From Sphaerolaimus hirsutus (lineage: Eukaryota > Nematoda > Chromadorea > Monhysterida > Sphaerolaimidae): a stretch of DNA of 64,000 nt. A program made the translations under genes and the position numbers. The notes under the pieces were generated by a model. It was not told the DNA's origin. It worked only from the letters and a program-made list of their open reading frames with translations, and did not search any database. The stretch lies in assembly GCA_964036195.1 (NCBI GenBank), contig OZ038450.1, positions 1,304,701-1,368,700 on the forward strand. The letters run 5' to 3'. Below, piece after piece: positions 55,901-64,000 of the stretch (the stretch's first letter is position 1; the number at the start of each line of letters is the position of its first letter).

Positions 55901-58900
55901 TGCATTTGACTTTACATTTGACACTTTACTTTACACTTTACAGGGCTTGGGACTGCCCCCAGATCGATGGCTGCACAATGGCTCAACCTTCACACTCAAC
56001 ACTAGTTTTCAAATGAAATTTTGAAAACTCATAAAAACCATCTAAACACATCTGTGTTTACCGGAATGAGGTATCTGTCAACTAAATATGATTGGGATCG
56101 AAAATGACTCATTCCAGTGAACTCAAACGAGTTCAATGTTGATTTATGAGTTTTAGAAGTTACAGTTGACTTGACAACTAGTGTGTGCGGTCTCACTTGC
56201 ACGCTCAAAATTATATTAGGTGCATTATACGGATTTTACCTACATGCAGGGAGCTCATTGTTCATCAATGCTAGGGATGACTGGCGGCATGCAGACAATT
56301 TATCTCGGCAGTGGTTGCATAACACCTGCATGTTAATTTTGTGTCGCCGATCACCTAGATTTTCACATTTCTTTTTTTCACAGGGTATAACTGCTCATGA
56401 ACTGCTGCATGCAATGGGTTTATATCACGAACAGTGCAGACCAGATAGAGACGATTACGTTACTGTCAGTGCGATTTACGGATTCACTCTGCCGAATACT
56501 AACCATGGATTTTTGTGGATTCTCATCGCAATTTTTTTCAGATTTTCTTTGACAACATTATACCAAATATGCAAGGTAACTTCAGAAAACAACGATACGT
56601 GGATGTATCCATTTCTGATTATGACTACTTCTCCATAATGCATTACGGTTAATTAAAACTGGCACAATCGAGGAGCAGCCTAAGTGATCCATGCTAAACG
56701 TTTAGTGCCGAAAGTTGAAAATTCAGAATTCAGGAATAGTGGGCTTTTCCAAAAAGTTGCGCTAGGCACCAATCGCGACACACGATTCTAGTGCCTAACG
56801 CCAACAGCGCCATCGCACCATAGTTGTTAAAATGTATTTACGTTTACTCAATAAATTCAATACTTGCACACTGCGTAACACGTGTACGTTTCCTCCCGAA
56901 AAAAATACCGGTACACACATACTCACGTACTTTTTGAAAGTACGCGAGTACAGACAACGTATTTTAAGGGTACAGAATTTGTCATTTTGCCAGACAGAAA
57001 GTGACAAACATAGGACATTTTCCTCAGAAATACTTATCAGGAGGAAAAACACATCTTTGATGTATTTCAGAGTAAAAATTGAAAAAACACCAATTTTTAC
57101 ATTATTTTTGTGAGAAAAACACTCACTTTTATGTTTGTCTGGGAGCAAACATACTCATTTTTATGTTTTCTCTGGAAAAATACTCATTTTTACGTTTTCT
57201 CTGGAAAAAAGTATTTTACTCACCTTTTACGCAGTGTACAAGTAAAAATAAAATACTTTACGTTTTCTGTACGCATGTGTGGGGAAAATAAAAATACTTT
57301 ACGTTTATGTTTACTTTTAAAAAAGTCCAGTACTTTTAACAACTCTGCATCGCACCAAGTGTCAATAGCTTTCCTCTAATGAATCAACTGCGCGCCAAGG
57401 TGCCGTTCTATTACCAATGCTGACACATGTTCAAACATTGTTAACAATTACTGACAAAAATGCCTTTTTAAATCATCATATAAAAAAATCATCTCATCGA
57501 TTGTTGCATGTATTTACTTCAAATATTTGAAATCCAATGGTTACCATTTGAATTCAGAACGGAAGGCGTTCACAATAAGGAACGATTTACAAACAATTGT
57601 ACCAAAGAATAATAATGTTGATGCCAAAGATTTGGGTCAAAGATTTTATCTCAGCAAAAATGATCAGCATGATGTGAAGACTGCTTACTGTCCTTCGGAA
57701 CCAAGTAACCAGTGCACAATACCTTTTGCACTACCGTATTTCCTCGAAATACCCCCAGGGGGTTTATTTTTTCAGAGTGAGAATTTGTAAGGGGGGGGTA
57801 TTTCGAGGGAGGGGGGTAATTCGAGGGGGGGTAATTATTTCGCCAGAAAATTTTTGAAATCCCAGTACTAATTCGTTGTTTGTAAGGTAGAAAAATGCAA
57901 CGATAATCGACAAGAATAAGTGTTTCTATACTTATATAAGTATAAACACTGTTCTAACGTCACACAGTCATTGTTTTAACGTGTGTTCTGCATTGCCTGA
58001 CTAACAAACGGCAGCTTTTGTGATGTAGGTTCTGTTTACACTCAATTTCGAGGGGGGGGTGTAATTCGAAGAAATACGGTAGATGTATTTCTCCCAAATG
58101 TAACCTATCACACTTTTTGATACCCACAGGTAAACCAGTGTCCAAGCCAGTGGACTCCCCAGAGCCAGAGGGATGTGTTGACAAAAATTCATATTGCATC
58201 CAGTGGGCTAATATCGGGGAATGCACAGAAAATGGAGGATATATGAAAGTTTACTGCAAAAAGGCATGCAACGCCTGGTACAGTTTCACTTTTTAACATT
58301 TATTTGCCAACATTGATGACTTCTCACCTAAAAAATTTCATATAAAAAAGTGGCTCTACTGCTAAATGGGGTAAAAATTGCCATGATAATCATAAGCTGT
58401 GTGAATTCTGGGCGAACATAAATGAATGCAATAAAAACGGAAACTGGATGCGGTCAAATTGCAAAAGGTCATGCAGAGTATGGTTAGTAATTTGCAGACT
58501 TTGATATTTTTTGTAATATTACATAACTGCCGTATTTCCTCGATTTACCCATCCTCCTAGAATTAACCCCCCCCCCTCGAAATACCCCTTGGTGTTTTTG
58601 AGCTGGGGAAAAAATAAACCCCCCTCGAAATACCCCCGTATGGAATGATGTACATCATGTATGCAATGTACATGATGTATTTTTGCTGCCAGTTTGCATC
58701 GCAGCTACACATATACTAGTTTGGGTAGCGATGGATGTTGATGTGTTCAAATATACCCCACTTGGACTCGTTGATTACCTGTTTTGGGTATATAAAAGCA
58801 CGCTTTATACTATGAATTTCGTGAAAATTTCTGGCGAAATAATAAACCCCTCTCGAATAAGCCCCCCCCCCCCGTCGAAATACCACCCTCAAAATTTCCA

Positions 58901-58974
58901 CTCTGATAAAATAAACCCCCTGGGGTATTTCAAGGAAATACGGTATTCAGCTTTCTGAAATAATTTTCAGCTGA
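51924..58974 (+). CDS. Astacin metalloprotease gene 2: tandem paralogue with two ShKT domains
   Basis: The same architecture as gene 1. Exons: A 51924-52229 (start could be the second ATG at 51933), B 52564-52775, C 52845-52993, D 53950-54071, E 54138-54214 plus 54875-54929 (split by an insert), F 56250-56327, G 56384-56464, H 56542-56647, I 57558-57704, ShKT 58130-58277 and 58351-58482, and a last exon from 58971 giving Cys-stop. A/B borders are tentative. The mature start is W-P-N-G-V-V-P-Y. The zinc motif HELLHAMGLYHEQCRPDRD and Met-turn SIMHY are complete; the residue after the Met-turn Tyr is Glu, where gene 1 has Gly. The four domain Cys are present. Exon F again needs a GC donor (CCT/GCATGT). 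A secreted peptidase is expected if the insert in exon E is removed from RNA. Confidence 0.8.
53171..53838. repeat. Fold-back element of TTAAGAGTTGAG repeats
   Basis: The left end GGGGCCAGTTCCGCAAGT is inverted at the right (ACTTGCGGAACCGGCACC). The arms consist of TTAAGAGTTGAGTTAAA units and their complement. It fills most of the intron between astacin gene 2 exons C and D. Confidence 0.75.
54215..54866. mobile_element. hAT-like insertion inside astacin gene 2 exon E
   Basis: Starts CAGGGTCGG and ends CCCACCCTG. The flanking 8-mers GTGCAATG (54207-54214) and GTACCATG (54867-54874) match at six of eight. Cutting it out with one flank copy gives G-T-G-C-A-A-T-G-T-G-T-C-A-A-G, in frame as V-Q-C-V-K, the expected astacin sequence. 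No transposase is visible. The TIR match is short, so the hAT assignment is less firm than for gene 1. Confidence 0.7.
55156..55677. mobile_element. hAT-type MITE made of TTTCCGTTTTCCG repeats
   Basis: Starts TAGGGTGTCAA and ends TTGACACCCTA, with the perfect 8-bp TSD CTGCAAAT at 55148-55155 and 55678-55685. The interior is almost entirely simple repeats of TTTCCGTTTCCG and CCGGCAAATTTTT. It lies in astacin gene 2 intron E-F. Confidence 0.9.
55770..55960. repeat. CCCAAGCCCTGTAAAGTGTAAAG fold-back element
   Basis: Inverted termini CCCAAGCCCTGTAAAG and CTTTACAGGGCTTGGG. A close relative with longer ends lies at 62259-62424. Confidence 0.8.
55988..56192. repeat. ACACTAGTTTTCAAA hairpin element
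   Basis: AACACTAGTTTTCAAATGAA at the left is inverted at the right as ACAACTAGTGTGTG. Inner copies of TTTTGAAAACTCATAAA are also inverted. Related to the hairpin at about 39385-39590. Confidence 0.65.
56250..56464 (+). CDS. Astacin gene 2 exons F and G: Cys loop and zinc-binding site
   Basis: Exon F encodes G-A-H-C-S-S-M, T-G-G-M-Q-T-I-Y-L-G-S-G-C-I-T-P and ends at a GC donor (56328). Exon G is 27 codons and encodes HELLHAMGLYHEQ and C-R-P-D-R-D. The intron between them is 56 bp, about the same size as in gene 1. The extra Cys where gene 1 has Ser may pair elsewhere. Confidence 0.9.
56542..57704 (+). CDS. Astacin gene 2 exons H and I: Met-turn and end of the catalytic domain
   Basis: Exon H (56542-56647) encodes I-F-F-D-N-I-I through Y-D-Y-F-S-I-M-H-Y, phase 0 to phase 1. 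Exon I (57558-57704) encodes R-K-A-F-T, I-V-P-K, L-G-Q-R-F-Y-L-S and A-Y-C-P-S-E-P, ending in phase 1 at GTAACC. The gap between them is filled by a hAT-like element. Confidence 0.88.
56819..57347. mobile_element. hAT element, CATAGTTGTTAAAA family
   Basis: The left end CATAGTTGTTAAAATG is matched by inverted CTTTTAACAACTCTG. The TSD CATCGCAC is perfect at 56811-56818 and 57348-57355. The interior is TTTACGTTTTCTCTGG-type short repeats shared with other copies in the window. This perfect TSD fixes the ends of the family. Confidence 0.88.
57732..58081. repeat. TACCGTATTTCCTCGAA fold-back element
   Basis: Left TACCGTATTTCCTCGAAATA, right TAATTCGAAGAAATACGGTA, with G-tract units inside. It lies between astacin exon I and the first ShKT exon. 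Confidence 0.85.
58130..58482 (+). CDS. Astacin gene 2 ShKT exons 1 and 2
   Basis: Exon J (58130-58277): a Pro-rich linker, then G-C-V-D-K-N-S-Y-C-I-Q-W-A, G-E-C, Y-C-K-K-A-C-N-A, TG. Exon K (58351-58482): T completes TGT, then K-N-C-H-D, K-L-C-E-F-W-A, N-E-C, N-C-K-R-S-C-R-V, TG. Each has the ShKT six-Cys pattern with its last Cys codon divided by a phase-2 intron. The intron between them is only 73 bp. Confidence 0.9.
58530..58944. repeat. CCGTATTTCCTCG fold-back element
   Basis: The left end GCCGTATTTCCTCGATTTAC and the right end AAGGAAATACGGTA are inverted. It fills the intron before the last gene 2 exon. Confidence 0.75.
58971..58974 (+). CDS. Probable terminal micro-coding segment of astacin gene 2
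   Basis: After the acceptor AATTTTCAG the first bases are C-TGA. Joined to the TG of the ShKT exon they give the sixth Cys and then a stop, so the protein would end exactly at the ShKT domain. The tract before the AG is good; no close AATAAA. Confidence 0.45.
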
Positions 58975-59087
58975 AACTATGTGAAAATACAATAGAAGCA
59001 ACAAAATGAACAAAGTCATCAAGTTGTTATGATTGATTACTATTGATTTTATGTACATTGTTTTTATGTTTTTACATGTGTCACACA

Positions 59088-60521
59088 CAACGATGGGTAA
59101 GTTCTCCAAAAAAAAACACTTTCTGTGTTTTGAGTTTTTCAAAAATGAATACCTGTGTTTTGAGTTTTTTTCTCGAAAAAAACTTGAGTAACTCTGTTTT
59201 TATTTCTGTGTTTTTTGTAAAAACTCAAGTTTTATGAGTTTTTTCTAAAAAACTCGAGTTTTTTCCAAAAAATTCAAGTTTTCCCCAAAAAAATTTTGGT
59301 TTACAGCATTTCGATCTGGAAACAGTGGTTTTCTTATAAAATTTTGGTTTTACACATGTTTTAATCCCACATAAACTTTGTGTAAGTGTCAAAAAAGTCC
59401 ATAAAAATGTCCACAATGAGGACATCAACATCACAACACCAGCAACAAAATGCCCAGAAACGACAATTTACGCAGTACTCCAAAATTCTTCAATGGATGT
59501 GCACTGTATGGAAGACTACGGAATTGATTTGAACTACAACTACCATTTACCTTGAAATACCCCCATGGGAGTTTATTATTTCATCAGAACGTTTTGTAAG
59601 GATCATAGAAAATAGTAGGCATTTAGGTACCCAAAACAGGTTATAAAGCGGGAATTAGAGCTCAGCGTCGATTCGACGTGAAATGATGACGTGAAATGAC
59701 GCCGTGAAATTAATTACACGAGTGTGGATCATGCTACGGGTCTACAATTTTCTAAGGATAATATATGAATCAATACCTTAATCGTGTCCAATACTGAGTG
59801 TTATCAGCCACAACTAGAGCGAATTGAAAAATTCAATTTTTATCATTTCACGTCATCATCATTTCACGTCACAGTGTCAGGGAACAACTTGACATTTCAC
59901 GTCAGACTGCTGCTTGCAATAGTCTGACGTGAAATGTCAAGTTGTTCCCTGACACTGTGACGTGAAATGATGATGACGTGAAATGATAAAAATTGAATTT
60001 TTCAATTAGCAGTAATAAATACATCATCTAAATTGGATACATGATGTACATCATCCCGGAGGGGGCTATTTTGAGGGGGGGGCTTATTATTTCACCAGTC
60101 CATGTTGAGGGGGGTTAATTCAAGGGGGGTTAATTCGAGGTAATAAGGTATACTTGAATGTCGAAACTTAAATTGTCAACTCCACCATGAGATGTGCATG
60201 CCATCTTGTATTTCTTTTTTGTACCTTTATAAAATATAAAAACATTATGTACATATTTACATAAATACTATACATGCTTATCTTATCTTGGTTAGTTTAA
60301 CTGAATTAATGTGCATTCAACCACTTCGCTGCAAAAACACACAAAAACTCAAAAAAACTTTTCTGTGTTTCCGTGTTTCTGTGTTTCTGTGTTCTCCAAA
60401 AAAAAACTCATTTGAGTTTTGAGTTTTTCAAAATTTATGAGTTTCCGTGTTTCTGTGTAAAACAAAAACACAGAAACTCAATGAGTTTCTGTGTTCAATT
60501 TCTGTGTTTTTTCCATCGTTG
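59088..60521. mobile_element. hAT-type element, CAACGATGG termini
   Basis: Starts CAACGATGG and ends CCATCGTTG, with the perfect 8-bp TSD GTCACACA at 59080-59087 and 60522-60529. The ends consist of GTGTTTTGAGTTTTT-like short repeats. A 360-bp palindrome of ACGTGAAATGATGACG units lies in the middle (about 59660-60010), followed by TACCGTATTT-type G-tract remnants (60050-60150). Confidence 0.85.
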
Positions 60522-61172
60522 GTCACACATAGACATCAGACGCCAGTTGCATGTTCGAATGATTCAGCTCCATAGTTTTCAGTAAATTGTATTCAGTTTC
60601 ATATAAACCGATTCAGCAGAAACTGTGTGCATTTGGTTTCGTATTATCCAGCGCCCTTGTTGTGTCAAATGTGATGTTTCTATTTACTTCCATCTTGATG
60701 GGCTGAAGCTAATGACAAATGATGGTAGGGGTTGGAAGGGTAATGGTGATGGAAAAGCACCCAAAAAGTGCACTGTGTGCTAAATGCACCATGAAAAAGA
60801 GGGCGTCATGTGCCAGCGGCATCATGGTTAGCATTGAAAAAATATCTGGCAGATTTATATAAAAAATCTCAGATAATATAACATTTTCTGAGATAATATT
60901 TAACTAAATTTTCTCAAAATCGGCCGTTTTTCAATGCTTATCATGATTCATGGTGCAATCCAAGAAAAATAGCACAATAGAAAAAGATGTGAAATCAATT
61001 CCTATTGACCACTGCGAACATAATTTTACATACTTCGCATCCACACTGTATTCAATAACAAGACAAGCATCAAACGAATGATGTCTGAGTAAATATGTCA
61101 TACACTGATCACACTGCATAAAATACAAGGACACTATTGTTTCCATTTTTATGAATAAAGTTACATGAGATT

Positions 61173-61955
61173 TAACGATGGCAAAAAATAGATTCGAAAA
61201 TTCGAAAACGTTTTCGAATTTTTGAATTTTTTTGGACTTTTCAAATTTTTGAGCACGCAGTGAAAAAAATACATAAAAATCTATTTTTTTCAAAAGATTC
61301 GAAAAGACTTTTCGAATTTTTTTAGGGATTTCAAGCCATTATGTATTCTTAAGTTCATTCTAAATCAATTGACAATTGAGCTGTTGTTTGTCTGAGCTGT
61401 ATTTTCATAAAAACGTAAAAACGTTAAGTTCCGAGTTCTCTAGAAAATAGGTTACGATTTGAGATAATTGTGAAGTGTGTGCAATAACTACAGATAATTT
61501 GTGACTATTGGCATTGATTTTGAAAATGTTTTGTTTCATTGCCTTTCCCTGTTTTTGTAACAATGATTGAATGAAACAAAGGAATCATAAACTGCTCCAC
61601 ATAGACATAAGTGCTTTGATTGATGTAAATGCAAGGCAACTGTGAAAATAATGTTTAAAAAGTTATACGAACATAATGACTACCCAAATACTGCATTTAA
61701 AGCTTTAAATCCAATCTTTTTTTCCAAAAAATTCGAAAACTATTTTTTAAATTCAAAAACTACCCAAAAAATTCGAAAACTACTTTTAAAAATTCGAAAA
61801 CTACCGAAAAATTCGAAAATTCGAAAATTTGAAAACTAAATTTGAAATTCGAAAAGTATTTTTGGAAAAAATTCGAAAATTCGAAACGTCATTTTAGAAA
61901 AAATACTTAAAAGTTTAAATACTATTTTCCGGAGGGGGTGCCATCGTTAGAGGTT
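61173..61955. repeat. ACGATGGCA element of ATTCGAAAA repeats
   Basis: The termini AACGATGGCA and TGCCATCGTT are inverted. Arrays of AAATTCGAAAA lie at both ends. The ends resemble those of 59088-60521, but I could not match an 8-bp TSD. Confidence 0.6.
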
Positions 61956-62258
61956 ATGCACCAAACGCATAACCAGAATAGTTTATTGAACAAATCATTT
62001 GGTAATAATGTGTTCCAGAAAGGCTGCTTTACATTATATCTATCCCATGCATATTTTTATTATAAATATCTACCCAATGCCCATATTCAATTTTGGCATC
62101 CATTTTTTATCCAAATGGCAAAAATGTTGAGCATCTGACAGCATCGCCAAGCGCCGTGAAATGCGCGTGACACGGAAAGCACAAAGAGCGAGCAGTAGCA
62201 GTTAGTTGTATACATAGCGGCTTTTGCAGAGTTCCGTCTGTCACCGCTTGGCCACGGC

Positions 62259-62424
62259 CAGGGGGCAGTCCCAAGCCCTGTAAAGTGTAAAGTAAAGTGT
62301 CAAATGTAAAGTCAAATGCAAAGTAAAGTGTCAATTGCCATGCAAAGTTCAGTAACAAAATCTTTTCTTTTTGTTTTGACTGACACTTTACTTTACACTT
62401 TACAGGGCTTGGGACTGCCCCCAG
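62259..62424. repeat. CAGGGGGCAGTCCCAAGCCC fold-back element
   Basis: GGGGGCAGTCCCAAGCCCTG is inverted at the right end. The middle has AAAGTAAAGTGTCAAATG units. Related to 55770-55960. Confidence 0.8.
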
Positions 62425-62464
62425 GGCCGACACTGACACACCATGTCACTGCAGCAGAAACCTG

Positions 62465-62570
62465 CAGCCAGTTCAGCAAGTGGTAAAGTAAAGAGTAAAG
62501 TAGAGAGTAAAGTGAAGAGTGAACAGTTGAATTTTCCGTTTTACTTTACCACTATCGGAACTGGCTCAGA
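62465..62570. repeat. Short CAGCCAGTTC fold-back
   Basis: CAGCCAGTTCAGCAAGTGG is inverted at the right as CCACTATCGGAACTGGCTC. A small relative of the CAGGGGCCAGTTCC elements. Confidence 0.6.
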
Positions 62571-62959
62571 CCACTCAAATTCGATGCATGCGATCAGTAA
62601 ATATAGGTAGCGTGAACATATCGGAATATGGAAAATTCAAAAATAATACAGTTTCAGCTTTCTTCCTAGCGGGAATTTACCATACACAGCGAATGTAGCA
62701 ACGCCGTTACATCGCCCGAGAATTTGCATGTGGAACTTCCCATATAAATATTTAATAAATGATCAAATGAATACAAATCAAGAGAATTGTAAAAATGTGA
62801 AAGCATTCGATTAAGCTTGGCATTATGTTGCAAAAGTATTATGTTGGTCAATATATTTTTAGATATTATAGATTTGTTATATCTCATATTATGTGCACTA
62901 GTCAATAAACTTTAAAAACCGCTGTAAACATTGCAATCTGAAAAGTAAAGCAAAGGAGA

Positions 62960-63103
62960 ATGATGTTAATATTTGTTTCTGTGACATTGCTAAACATTTT
63001 TCAAGCAGAAGGATATTCATGTGAACATAGGATTTATTTGCTTCCAAGATTGTCAGCATTGCTGAAAAAGTGTGATCAAGAAGAATCTGCACAGTGGAAT
63101 GGT
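62960..63103 (+). pseudogene. First exon of a third astacin-like copy, truncated or continuing past the window
   Basis: The signal sequence M-L-I-F-V-S-V-T-L-L-N-I-F is followed by S-C-E-H and L-L-P-R-L-S-A-L-L-K-K-C-D, clearly homologous to exon A of gene 2, including the DNA around the start codon. The frame stops about 50 codons in (after S-K-W), where the other copies continue. An AATG/GTGAGA donor just before the stop could mean an exon end. Nothing resembling exon B appears before the window ends. It may be a pseudogene, a shortened gene or a gene that runs on beyond 64000. Confidence 0.6.
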
Positions 63104-63366
63104 GAGACATCGAAATGGTGAATGAAATACAAAATGAATTCCATGCGTGCATGAAAGCAGACTGGGTGCACATGATGCAGTGCACTTCCCAGCGTTTCCA
63201 AACTGAGCATCAGGGAATGATTGGGTAATGACTCTCCTATCATCACTTTGCTCCACTTCACACCCGTGCAAAATTGTTGAAGCCACTTCACGATGGGATG
63301 GTTCGCTTCCACTGACCTTACATAACAAAAATAGGGGTATTGATCGTAGGAGTGAAGTGTCATGAA

Positions 63367-63589
63367 TAGTGATGTAAAAAGCGCCAGGACTTTGGCGCCA
63401 AGCGCCAAAAGTGCCATGGCGCTTGTCATGGGCATGGTGCCAAGCGCCAATGGCGCCACAGCAAGTTAGCGTCAATGGCGCTTTTTGCTTTGGCGCTAGC
63501 TCCAGGAGCCAACGCCAGGCATTTTGTTCCTGGCGCCGGGTAAAAATAGCGCCAAGCGCCAAAAGCGCCATGGCGCTTTTACATCACTA
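63367..63589. mobile_element. GGCGCC-array hAT element, copy 7 (short)
   Basis: Starts TAGTGATGTAAAAAGCGCC and ends CTTTTACATCACTA, with the perfect 8-bp TSD GTCATGAA at 63359-63366 and 63590-63597. The two arrays are almost fused, with no unique interior. Confidence 0.9.
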
Positions 63590-63597
63590 GTCATGAA

Positions 63598-64000
63598 GTA
63601 AATGGCTTCTCACAATCCCCGATGCTTCACATGCATGCTAGCGCTTCCACACGCATCACAAAAATGATTGTAAAAAGAACTGATGCATAATTTCATGCTA
63701 CTGCAACAAATGTATATTTATGTTAATGGTGATGTTGTGGAATGTGGAACCACCAGCATCGGGAAGTATGTTCCACAGTTTTGGATGCATGTGAAGTGGA
63801 CGTGAAGCTGGGTGAAGCAAGTGGAAGACCAGAAAATTCGTGATGCAGGTGGAAACTTATGGAAGAGTGTCACTACACACGCATTCATCAGCCCATATCA
63901 AATCTACCACACATCCTTTTTTTTATTATCACCACATACATTTTGTTCCTACTGCCACACAAGTGGCATAGCAAAAAGTTTCAGTATCTACTTGCCATTA
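63598..64000. repeat. CTTCCACACGCATCAC repeat segment
   Basis: The flanks of copy 7 (63115-63358 and 63598-63850) look like two arms of one element rich in GAAGTGAAGC and CTTCCAC. Similar pieces lie at 33172-33390 and 34345-34450. No gene seen. Confidence 0.5.

Larger units (their letters stand above)
58975..62959. other. Intergenic region between astacin gene 2 and the third copy
   Basis: It holds the hAT element at 59088-60521, a TTCGAAAA-rich element at about 61173-61955, the fold-backs 62259-62424 and 62465-62570, and AT-rich DNA elsewhere (60600-60900, 61330-61640). No coding exon was recognised. Confidence 0.55.

Noticed and set aside
59440-59560. Open segment with C-P-E-T-T and H-C-M-E-D-Y considered as an astacin exon
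   Set aside because: It lies inside a hAT element with a perfect duplication, and the Cys pattern matches no expected domain.
60931-61293. 120-residue minus-strand frame
   Set aside because: Its N-terminal part is the ATTCGAAAA simple repeat and the rest has no recognisable feature.
1-64000. Bacterial features, CRISPR arrays, tRNA or rRNA genes
   Set aside because: Exon-intron genes show a eukaryotic nuclear origin. The regular repeats are satellites and transposon arrays without spacer structure, and I saw no tRNA cloverleaf or rRNA sequence.

Overview
The window is animal nuclear DNA: AT-rich, intron-rich, and packed with nested non-autonomous DNA transposons. Every gene I could reconstruct is on the + strand, split into small exons with mostly GT-AG borders and matching phases. 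A gustatory-receptor-like gene next to a tandem group of astacin metalloproteases with ShKT domains points to an invertebrate metazoan. I cannot name the phylum from the sequence.

Layout. (1) 494-6479: the C-terminal six exons of CIAO3/NARFL (Nar1), the cytosolic Fe-S assembly hydrogenase-like protein; its 5' exons lie left of the window. (2) 10856-22416: an apparently complete ten-exon 7-transmembrane gustatory-receptor-like (GRL) gene, about 425 codons, ending in the family's TM7 TY(x5)Q signature. (3) 24299 to at least 43168: astacin gene 1, with a signal peptide, an unrecognised basic Cys-rich pro-region, an astacin catalytic domain and three ShKT domains. (4) 51924-58974: astacin gene 2, a tandem paralogue with the same exon order and two ShKT domains. 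(5) 62960 onward: the first exon of a third copy, which soon stops or splices and is then followed by repeats.

Repeats fill most of the rest. hAT-type elements are recognisable by 8-bp target-site duplications (TSDs). They include seven copies of a family whose ends are arrays of GGCGCC-rich repeats, all with perfect TSDs. A second large group of fold-back elements shares TACCGTATTT termini. From 43.7 to 48.6 kb there is a satellite with an 868-bp higher-order repeat followed by a G-rich minisatellite.

The most unusual observation is in the astacins. The exon that joins the start of the catalytic domain to its first Cys is interrupted by a hAT-like insertion in both paralogues, at sites 12 bp apart on the aligned exon. 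Removing one TSD copy plus the insert restores an uninterrupted in-frame exon each time. Either both copies are damaged or the inserts are spliced out as new introns. The paralogues also share a GC-AG intron and a pro-region that I do not recognise from any described astacin.
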